Part shown: positions 1 through 5,508 of the stretch, piece by piece | Layout: every line of letters begins with the position of its first letter | Position numbering within the stretch: position 1 is the stretch's first letter | Assembly (NCBI GenBank): GCA_040264895.1 | Contig: JBDQHL010000079.1 | Span: forward strand, 1 to 5,508 | Source of the DNA: PGYR01 sp040264895 | GTDB lineage: Bacteria > Bacteroidota > Ignavibacteria > Kapaibacteriales > UBA2268 | Direction of reading: 5' to 3' | DNA length: 5,508 nt | Translations under genes and position numbers: made by a program | Notes under the pieces: model-generated | Told to the model about the DNA's origin: nothing | Database searches by the model: none | What the model saw: the letters and a program-made list of their open reading frames with translations, nothing else

Positions 1-2
1 AT

Positions 3-3000
3 AAGTATGGATTAGATGAAGAATTATTCCAAAGAATAAATAGTTACCGAAAATTTGTAGTAAAGTCAACTAAAAATCCTGAACTTTTTGTTTCCCAAGA
101 GGATATAAATTCTGCGCTATGTGTAAATATTATTCTACTGTTTGTAGTATCTGATAAATCTGAGTACAATGAATTATCTAGTTTTTTGAACAATGAACCA
201 ATTATTGATTATAGCTCTAGAAAAGATAAGAAAATAGAATCATTTAATTTTGCAGTAACTAATCGTTCTAAACCCAATAATGATAAAAAAGTGATTTTTG
301 GTGAGTCCGATGACGTTGGCAAAGTTGCTATATATTTGAGTAAGTCGTGGGAATCTATTTGGGATATTTCAAAACAGTATACTAATATAAAAGCAATTGA
401 GCTAGAGTACAGAGATGAAAGAAAAGGGTATTCTGTTTATACATGTACTAAAGACACATTTTTAGTCTATGAGCCAAACTACTTAATCGATGTTACCGAG
501 GTTGCAAATTGTTTTCAGAATAATGATGAAAGTGAATATTTAGCATTGTTGAGTTGGTTGTCTTTATCAACATCTTCGGTACCAATGCTTATAGGAAACA
601 TAATAAACAATTTATTCGATGCTATTATAAGTGGATTAGAAATTGATATTGATAACTTTATAGATTCTGAGTTGTCGAAATCTCCATTACAGTACTTTTA
701 TTTGACGTCATATTCAAAAAATGAGCTCTCGAATATAACAGAAAAAGTCACATCTATATATTTGACTATGGTTAAGTCAATTAGTGATATCCCAGAGGGA
801 CACACATATATTGAGCCGAGTTTTATTTCGCCAAACTATGGTTTACAAGGTCGACTTGATGCCTTAGTTGTGAACGAAGACAATGAAAATCTGAAAGATA
901 TTATAGAGTTAAAATCAGGGAGTTTCCCAAAGTCAAGTTTTAGAACTAAAACAAGATCTGGATTAGAATACTCAATGAACGTATGGAGAAATAACTACAT
1001 ACAAGCTAGTTGCTACAATTTATTACTTAGTTCAGTTTATCCAAATAGAATTGGTAATTCTGCTATATATTATGCCAAAGATAACAAATCACCCCTTAGA
1101 AATGTTCCAATAGTAGCTAATACATATAGAGAAATTGTAGAAATAAGAAATAAGATTGTATCGCTCTATTTTGAGTTAGCTGCAGGCAACTTCAATTCTG
1201 TTTCTAAGCTTAGCGAGTCAGTAAAAGGGGTAATACCAAGATATTCTTATAGTGACTTAACTCGTTTCGAAGATAAACTAATTAATTCATCTGATTTAGC
1301 ACATAGCTATTTCAAAGAGATGCTCTCTTTCACATTTAGAGAGTTACTCAGTAATAAAGTTGGAATATATAGTGAAAGGGGAGATAAGTCATATTCAAAT
1401 TTATGGCTTGAACACTGGAAAGTGAAGAGCAGAAATGTACTGTCCAACCTAATGTTGAATTATGATGATTCGGACTTCGAAGTTTATCATCTTAATTTTG
1501 ATATAGTATTAGAATCTACAACTAGCTTTAGAATAGGAGACCAGATTATAGTTTATCCTACGGATGAGTATGGTAATTCATTAATGTTGGAAGAGCAAAT
1601 ACTGAAGGGTGTAATAAAGTATATTGACAAGCGAAGAGTTATAGTTAGCCTGCGTAATAAGATTTTGGGTCAAAAATTTCTTAATCAATATGAATTTTGG
1701 GCTATTGAAGGCGATTTTCATGAAAGTACTTACAAAAAATTACCTGCAATTATTTTAGACTTTATAGATGATAAAAAATTTGGAATTAAGGTTGGAGCTA
1801 ATGAGCAATACATAGGTGAAACAGAAACTGATTTTAAATATTTGAACGATAAACAAAATGAAGTGGTGGCTGCCTCTATAGCTGCCGAATCTTACTATAT
1901 GATACAAGGTCCACCAGGTACTGGTAAGACTTCCTATGCCATGAGGGCTATTGTTGAACACTACTATGAAAAAACTACTGGCAATATATTATTAACAGCA
2001 TATACAAACAGAGCTGTTGATCAAATCTGTCAGGTTCTGAAAGATAGGACTGACTATGAATTTATACGCTTGGGTTCTAAGGAGTCCTCGGTACATGAAG
2101 ATGTACTCCTATCAAAATTAAGTGATATCAATAGCAAGCAAGAGTTAGAGACTATGTTTAATAAAGTAAGAGTTGTAGTGAGTACAGTTGCTTCCTTATT
2201 AACTCATCCGGAATTGTTTGAACTGAAATTATTTGATATAGCTATAGTTGACGAAGCAGCTCAAATATTAGAGCCTTATATAATCAATATACTTCATAAA
2301 GCTAAGAAAACAGTATTTATAGGAGATGAGAAGCAATTACCAGCAATAGTGACACAAGACAAAGAAAGCTGTTCTGTAAGTGAAGGTGGCTTAATTGAAA
2401 TAGAATTGAAAGATTTGTCAAATTCTTATTTTCAAAGAATGGTAGAAAATGCTAGAAAGAGAGGTTGGACTCATTCTTACGGTATGCTAACTCATCAGGG
2501 AAGAATGAACGAGACAATAATGCAAATAGCTAATGAATTATTTTATACCAATAATCTGGAGCTTATTGAAGGGTATAAGAGTAGCGTTTGGAATCAAATG
2601 GAATTTTTTAATTCTGAGAAAGAATACGAACCTTTTGTAAATTTTAACGAAGCAAAATATGTATTAAAAACTGTAAAAAGACTAAAGGGCAAAGCAGAAA
2701 CTAAAGATTTGTCTATTGGAGTAATTAGTCCATTTAGAAGTCAATGTGCATTGATAAAGAACACATTAGCAGAATATTCCGAGATGATTGATGTTGATAC
2801 AGTGGAACGTTTTCAAGGGAGTGAACGAGATATAATTATTATCTCTTTTGCGGTGAACAATGAGGAGCACCTGCAGAATATGCAATCGATAGTAATTATT
2901 AATGAAAATGAAATAGACAGAAAACTAAACGTTGCAATTACAAGAGCAAAGTATGGTTTGTTTGTAACAGGATGCAAAAATATATTGTGCAAATCGTCAG

Positions 3001-3044
3001 TTTATAGTAATTTTATAAATCTGTTAGAATCTGAAAATAATTGA
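3..3044 (+). CDS. Dna2-type nuclease-helicase (PD-(D/E)XK nuclease + SF1B helicase), 5'-truncated by the window edge
   Basis: The product is a predicted ATP-dependent helicase with a single-strand nuclease domain, likely acting on flaps or resected ends. The frame is open from nt 3 to the TGA at 3042-3044 (1013 residues visible). The in-frame TTG at 186 is not a credible start: no ribosome binding site is evident and coding continues upstream. Residues below are counted from nt 186. An N-terminal segment (LVYEPNYLIDVTEVANCF, 93-110) resembles the Dna2 nuclease entry. Nuclease motifs follow: GRLD (222-225), IELKSG (240-245) and QASCY (273-277), i.e. D225, E241, K243, Q273 and Y277. A beta-rich stretch (about 437-520) fits the 1B barrel. 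The helicase core is complete: Q-motif LNDKQ (553-557), Walker A GPPGTGKT (575-582), Walker B VDEAAQ (688-693), motif III GDEKQLP (713-719), motif IV HQGRMNE (770-776), motif V VERFQGSERD (nt 2802-2831) and motif VI NVAITRAK (915-922). The Asn at the motif I histidine site and the absence of a CxxC pair are unusual. Family assignment is firm; the cellular role (repair, replication or defence) is inference. Confidence 0.9.
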   Translation, partial: KYGLDEELFQRINSYRKFVVKSTKNPELFVSQEDINSALCVNIILLFVVSDKSEYNELSSFLNNEPIIDYSSRKDKKIESFNFAVTNRSKPNNDKKVIFGESDDVGKVAIYLSKSWESIWDISKQYTNIKAIELEYRDERKGYSVYTCTKDTFLVYEPNYLIDVTEVANCFQNNDESEYLALLSWLSLSTSSVPMLIGNIINNLFDAIISGLEIDIDNFIDSELSKSPLQYFYLTSYSKNELSNITEKVTSIYLTMVKSISDIPEGHTYIEPSFISPNYGLQGRLDALVVNEDNENLKDIIELKSGSFPKSSFRTKTRSGLEYSMNVWRNNYIQASCYNLLLSSVYPNRIGNSAIYYAKDNKSPLRNVPIVANTYREIVEIRNKIVSLYFELAAGNFNSVSKLSESVKGVIPRYSYSDLTRFEDKLINSSDLAHSYFKEMLSFTFRELLSNKVGIYSERGDKSYSNLWLEHWKVKSRNVLSNLMLNYDDSDFEVYHLNFDIVLESTTSFRIGDQIIVYPTDEYGNSLMLEEQILKGVIKYIDKRRVIVSLRNKILGQKFLNQYEFWAIEGDFHESTYKKLPAIILDFIDDKKFGIKVGANEQYIGETETDFKYLNDKQNEVVAASIAAESYYMIQGPPGTGKTSYAMRAIVEHYYEKTTGNILLTAYTNRAVDQICQVLKDRTDYEFIRLGSKESSVHEDVLLSKLSDINSKQELETMFNKVRVVVSTVASLLTHPELFELKLFDIAIVDEAAQILEPYIINILHKAKKTVFIGDEKQLPAIVTQDKESCSVSEGGLIEIELKDLSNSYFQRMVENARKRGWTHSYGMLTHQGRMNETIMQIANELFYTNNLELIEGYKSSVWNQMEFFNSEKEYEPFVNFNEAKYVLKTVKRLKGKAETKDLSIGVISPFRSQCALIKNTLAEYSEMIDVDTVERFQGSERDIIIISFAVNNEEHLQNMQSIVIINENEIDRKLNVAITRAKYGLFVTGCKNILCKSSVYSNFINLLESENN

Positions 3045-3106
3045 TTTTGAAAAAACAGAAGAATTAATATTTTGTTATAAAGTAATGAAACAAGAAAAAG
3101 AATAAT

Positions 3107-3111
3107 AAGGA
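3107..3111 (+). promoter_or_regulatory. Shine-Dalgarno site of yebC
   Basis: AAGGA lies 7 nt before the ATG at 3119, and the protein from that ATG begins with the family's conserved MAGHSKWANIKHRK. Together these fix the start. The rest of the 74-nt gap after the helicase gene is AT-rich, with no clear hairpin terminator. A TTTG at 3046-3049 and an ATATTTTG at 3067-3074 only loosely resemble a Bacteroidota promoter. Confidence 0.6.
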
Positions 3112-3118
3112 TAGTATT

Positions 3119-3871
3119 ATGGCTGGACACAGTAAATGGGCTAACATAAAGCACAGGAAAGGAAGACAAGATGCAAGAAGAGGGAAAATATTCACTCAAT
3201 TGGGTAAGGAAATAACTATAACTGCAAGAGAGGGCGGTGGTGATGAAGACATGAACCCTCGCTTGAGACTAGCAGTAAAAAAAGCTAAAGCTCAAGATAT
3301 GCCCAAAGATAATATCGAGAGAGCAATCAAGAAAGGAACAGGTGACCTAGAAGGGCAGAGCTTAGAAGAGTACACTTATGAAGGGTATGGGCCCAATGGG
3401 GTAGCTATGATTGTAGAAACAATCACTGACAACAAGAATAGAACAGTCTCTGAAGTTAGAGCTACATTTAGCAAGTATGATGGCAACATGGGTGAAACAA
3501 ACTCAGTAGCATGGAACTTTGATAGAAAAGGTGTGATTGTAATTCAAACCAAAGGTGCTAGTGAAGATGATTTGATGATGGAGGCGTTGGAAGCAGGTGG
3601 GGAAGATGTGGAATACAGCCCAGATACCTCTAGAATTATTTGTGCTATGGAAGACTATAATACAGTAAATGACTACTTTGATAAGAGTATTTTCGAGGTT
3701 GAAGAGAGTCAATTGGAATACATTCCTAAAAACAAAGTTGCTGTAACTGAAGTAAGTTTAGCAAAAAGAGTAATGACTTTTATCGAAAAAATGGAAGATT
3801 TAGATGATGTTCAAAATATTTATAATAATGCTGATATAGACGATTCGATTATAGATCAGCTGGATATATAA
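3119..3871 (+). CDS. yebC: YebC/PmpR/TACO1-family regulator or translation factor
   Basis: This is a cytoplasmic protein of 250 residues, the usual full length for the family. The N-terminal signature MAGHSKWANIKHRKGRQDAR is intact. It is followed by the conserved GKEITITAREGGGDEDMNPR (residues 29-48), the NIERAIKKGTG motif (residues 64-74) and the EGYGPNGVAMIVE segment (residues 88-100), then the NRTVSEVR and GNMGETNSVAW stretches of the second domain. Members were first described as DNA-binding regulators (PmpR represses quorum-sensing genes in Pseudomonas). Mitochondrial TACO1 is a translational activator, and recent work links bacterial members to relief of ribosome stalling, so a translation role is at least as likely as a transcriptional one. 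The stop TAA abuts the ruvC ATG, implying co-transcription and probable translational coupling; yebC next to ruvC is a widespread arrangement, also seen in E. coli. Nothing is missing or broken. Family assignment is very secure; the molecular role is known only from homologues. Confidence 0.97.
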   Translation: MAGHSKWANIKHRKGRQDARRGKIFTQLGKEITITAREGGGDEDMNPRLRLAVKKAKAQDMPKDNIERAIKKGTGDLEGQSLEEYTYEGYGPNGVAMIVETITDNKNRTVSEVRATFSKYDGNMGETNSVAWNFDRKGVIVIQTKGASEDDLMMEALEAGGEDVEYSPDTSRIICAMEDYNTVNDYFDKSIFEVEESQLEYIPKNKVAVTEVSLAKRVMTFIEKMEDLDDVQNIYNNADIDDSIIDQLDI

Positions 3872-4411
3872 ATGAGAGTGATTGGAATAGATCCAGGCTC
3901 TGTAGTTTGTGGCTATGGAGTAGTGGACATGGTTGGTAATTCTTTCAGCTTAGTTGAGTATGGAGTGGTTAAGGCCAAGCAGCAATCAGAGGATTTTAAT
4001 GGTAGATTACAAATATTAAATGAATCAGTTCTAGAAGTAATTAAGAGAACTAATCCTGAAATCAGTGCCTTTGAGTCGTTGTTCTTCTCGAAGAACGTAC
4101 AATCACTTGTAAAACTGTCTCACGCTAGAGCAGTTACTATTTTGTCTGCCACGCAGAGTAATTTACCTGTTTTCGAATATTCACCTAATGAAATAAAGAA
4201 ATCTGTTACTGGAAAAGGCAAAGCTAGTAAGGAACAGGTTCAGTTTATGGTAAAAAAACTACTCAATATCGAAGAAATTCCTAAATTCTTTGATTCTACA
4301 GATGCTTTGGCTATTGCTATTTGTCATTGTATGAAGTTAGGTAATAGCAATAAAAAAAGTCCAAATAATTGGTCCCAGTTTGTAAAGGAAAACCCCGGAA
4401 GGGTTAAATAG
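3872..4411 (+). CDS. ruvC: Holliday junction resolvase RuvC (crossover junction endodeoxyribonuclease)
   Basis: RuvC cuts four-way DNA junctions symmetrically as a homodimer, working with the RuvAB branch-migration motor in recombination and replication-fork repair; it needs Mg2+. The 179-residue product has the usual family length and an RNase H-like fold. The four acidic catalytic residues are all visible: D7 in GIDPGS, E68 in AFESLFFSKN, and D141 and D144 in FDSTDALAIAICH. The adjacent aromatic residues F71/F72 and the SHARA segment (residues 83-87) also fit the family. The C-terminal tail (NNWSQFVKENPGRVK) is a basic extension of a kind I recall from Bacteroidota RuvC proteins. The ATG follows the yebC stop with no spacer (TAAATG), and there is only a weak purine stretch before it, so translation likely relies on ribosomes finishing yebC. 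ruvA and ruvB are not in the window. The assignment is secure. Confidence 0.97.
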   Translation: MRVIGIDPGSVVCGYGVVDMVGNSFSLVEYGVVKAKQQSEDFNGRLQILNESVLEVIKRTNPEISAFESLFFSKNVQSLVKLSHARAVTILSATQSNLPVFEYSPNEIKKSVTGKGKASKEQVQFMVKKLLNIEEIPKFFDSTDALAIAICHCMKLGNSNKKSPNNWSQFVKENPGRVK

Positions 4412-4415
4412 AAAA

Positions 4416-4447
4416 TTTGTTTAATAGCTACATAATTTATAAATTTA
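4416..4447 (+). promoter_or_regulatory. candidate Bacteroidota-type promoter for the secreted repeat protein
   Basis: TTTG at 4416-4419 and TAAATTTA at 4440-4447 are separated by 20 nt. This resembles the Bacteroidota -33 (TTTG) and -7 (TAnnTTTG) elements, with 7 of 8 bases matching in the second box. It would place transcription start shortly before the Shine-Dalgarno at 4459-4465. The region is very AT-rich, so a chance match is quite possible. The functional shift from DNA repair genes to a secreted protein makes a separate promoter reasonable. Confidence 0.35.
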
Positions 4448-4458
4448 TTCATAATAAT

Positions 4459-4465
4459 AAAGGAG
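4459..4465 (+). promoter_or_regulatory. Shine-Dalgarno site that fixes the start of the secreted protein
   Basis: AAAGGAG sits 5 nt before the ATG at 4471. It decides for that ATG over an in-frame TTG at 4417, which would put 18 extra residues in front of the signal peptide and has no ribosome binding site of its own. Confidence 0.75.
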
Positions 4466-4470
4466 CTACT

Positions 4471-5427
4471 ATGAAATTTTCAATACTACTATTTACAACT
4501 GTTTTATTCTCATTTCAATTCTTAGTCTCCTCAGACTGCTTTCAAGGTGATACTCTATTTTTCCATAGTCAAGCTGATATAGACTTATACGGAGAAACTT
4601 ATAGCGATTGTTCAGACTTAGACGCTTCAATCATTATTGATCCAGTTGACTCTGAAATAAATTCATTACTACCTTTAGAAAATATAGAATCATTAAGTGG
4701 TGTGCTTATTATAAAAAACACAAACTTAATAAGGTTAACAGGACTTCATAATATTTATAAAGTTGGTTTCGGAGTTTCAATAATAAATAATAATTCTATT
4801 ATAGGTTTGACTGGTTTAAACAGCTTGAATATGATTGGACAAAATTCTGAAAGTCATATTGATGAAGTAGGTTTTTTTAAAATTGAATCAAACGATAATC
4901 TAATTAATCTTTGGGGAATTGATAACCTAGATTCACTTATGGGTGACCTAACAATAAAAGAGAATGATAATTTATTTGCATTGGATGGTTTAGAGTCGCT
5001 TCAAAAACTAAATGGTTTTAGATTCAATGGCGAATCAATAATAAATTCTAATGTAGTTGTAGTTGATAATAAGAAATTGTCAAGATGTTCAGTGATGGGA
5101 ATTTGTGCTTTGAGGGATTATTCAGATTTCATTTTTGAGGGCAATACTGCCGATTGTAACAGCATTGCAAATGTTCAAGCTGGTTGTAGTTTTATAAATG
5201 TTGAAAGCATGAACTCAGTAAAGAATAACCCTTACCCTAACCCAACAAATGGAATTGTAAATATCAATAATGAAAATAATTCACAAGATATTAGAGTTAT
5301 CAATTTTGTAGGTAAAGTTGTTTTTGAAGGCAGTGATACTAATTTAGGATTTATTGATTTATCAGGTGAGCCTTCTGGTGTATACATAATAGTAAACGAT
5401 AAGACTTATAGAATTATAAAAAAATAA
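4471..5427 (+). CDS. secreted receptor-L-domain-like repeat protein with T9SS type A C-terminal sorting domain
   Basis: The product is an exported protein of 318 residues; specific function unknown. Residues 1-21 (MKFSILLFTTVLFSFQFLVSS) form a Sec signal peptide with a hydrophobic core. C23 is not in a proper lipobox, because Asp precedes it. Residues 23-47 carry two cysteines around a QADIDLY segment, the usual cap of this family. Residues 67-200 hold about five degenerate leucine-rich units of the type 'L-x-x-L-x-G-L-x-x-L ... G-x-L-x-I-x-x-N' (for example LIRLTGLHNI, IIGLTGLNSL, LINLWGIDNL, LFALDGLESL). Units three and five are lengthened by short insertions. A four-cysteine cap follows (C206, C212, C229, C239). 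Residues 254-318, starting PYPNPTNGIVNI and ending PSGVYIIVNDKTYRIIKK, match the T9SS sorting domain, which directs passage across the outer membrane and is normally cleaved off. Such proteins are surface-attached or released; adhesion or binding is a guess. The gene is probably monocistronic, with its own candidate promoter. Confidence 0.88.
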   Translation: MKFSILLFTTVLFSFQFLVSSDCFQGDTLFFHSQADIDLYGETYSDCSDLDASIIIDPVDSEINSLLPLENIESLSGVLIIKNTNLIRLTGLHNIYKVGFGVSIINNNSIIGLTGLNSLNMIGQNSESHIDEVGFFKIESNDNLINLWGIDNLDSLMGDLTIKENDNLFALDGLESLQKLNGFRFNGESIINSNVVVVDNKKLSRCSVMGICALRDYSDFIFEGNTADCNSIANVQAGCSFINVESMNSVKNNPYPNPTNGIVNINNENNSQDIRVINFVGKVVFEGSDTNLGFIDLSGEPSGVYIIVNDKTYRIIKK

Positions 5428-5431
5428 AAAT

Positions 5432-5453
5432 GGCAAGCCCTTTTAGACTTGCC
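5432..5453. terminator. hairpin terminator, T-tract on the minus-strand side
   Basis: GGCAAG (5432-5437) and CTTGCC (5448-5453) are perfect inverted repeats around a 10-nt loop, starting 4 nt after the stop codon of the secreted protein. Read on the + strand, the stem is followed only by TTAAAATAAATC, a poor U-tract. Read on the minus strand, it is followed by ATTTTTATTTTTTT, a typical intrinsic terminator. It may therefore work in both directions, or mainly for a convergent gene past the right edge. In the last 55 nt (5454-5508) I see no other supportable feature. Confidence 0.55.
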
Positions 5454-5508
5454 TTAAAATAAATCAAAAAAAGCTATTATTAGTTAAATTTTATACACTT
5501 TCCTTAAC

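Noticed and set aside
849..1016. Cas4 gene or CRISPR adaptation module
   Set aside because: The Cas4-like motifs are fused in frame to a full SF1B helicase, the Fe-S cysteines are missing, and there is no repeat-spacer array or cas1/cas2 nearby. Dna2-type architecture explains it better.
1755..1961. Minus-strand ORFs inside the helicase gene, yebC and the gap between them (1755-1961, 3002-3199, 3503-3712)
   Set aside because: Each is about 65-70 codons, lies largely or wholly within well-supported genes on the other strand, and has no recognisable product.
3..3044. Single-gene anti-phage defence system
   Set aside because: Nuclease-helicase fusions occur in defence, but no other defence, phage or mobility gene is present, and the right-hand neighbours are housekeeping genes. 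The sequence alone gives no support for it.
3046..3074. Promoter for yebC in the 74-nt gap (TTTG ... ATATTTTG)
   Set aside because: The second box lacks the TA of TAnnTTTG and the spacing is only 17 nt. In DNA this AT-rich such a match is expected by chance.
4417..4470. Upstream TTG start for the secreted protein
   Set aside because: It has no ribosome binding site and would bury the signal peptide behind 18 residues. The ATG at 4471 has AAAGGAG at good spacing.
4534..4541. Lipoprotein lipobox at C23 of the secreted protein
   Set aside because: The residues before the cysteine are SSD; Asp at -1 does not fit a lipobox. The cysteine fits the family's N-terminal cap instead.

Overview
The window comes from an AT-rich bacterium, most likely a member of the Bacteroidota. 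The best evidence is the last gene, which ends in a type IX secretion (T9SS) type A sorting domain and carries cysteine-flanked receptor-L-domain-like repeats, a combination typical of that phylum. The candidate promoter in front of this gene also resembles the Bacteroidota -33/-7 pattern (TTTG ... TAnnTTTG). Genus or family cannot be read from the sequence.

Layout, all genes on the + strand. Positions 3-3044 hold the 3' portion of a large gene for a Dna2-type nuclease-helicase: a PD-(D/E)XK (Cas4/RecB-like) nuclease domain, a beta-barrel region and a complete UPF1/Dna2-type SF1B helicase core. The frame is open to the left edge, so the true start lies outside the window. A 74-nt gap follows. 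Then come yebC (3119-3871, YebC/PmpR/TACO1 family) and ruvC (3872-4411, Holliday-junction resolvase); the yebC stop abuts the ruvC start with no base between them. After a 59-nt spacer with a plausible promoter and a strong Shine-Dalgarno, a secreted repeat protein (4471-5427) follows. A hairpin at 5432-5453 closes the block. Its T-rich tract lies on the minus-strand side, which suggests a convergent gene beyond the right edge.

Functionally, two genes act on branched or broken DNA (the Dna2-like enzyme on flaps and ends, RuvC on four-way junctions). YebC is the usual neighbour of ruvC and is a regulator or translation factor. The secreted protein is unrelated and probably a separate transcription unit. 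I see no CRISPR array, transposon, tRNA, rRNA or phage gene. No wholly new system is evident. The most unusual point is the Dna2-like nuclease domain, which keeps the GxxD, ExK and QxxxY motifs but appears to lack the motif I histidine and the C-terminal cysteines of the iron-sulfur cluster found in Dna2 and most Cas4 proteins.
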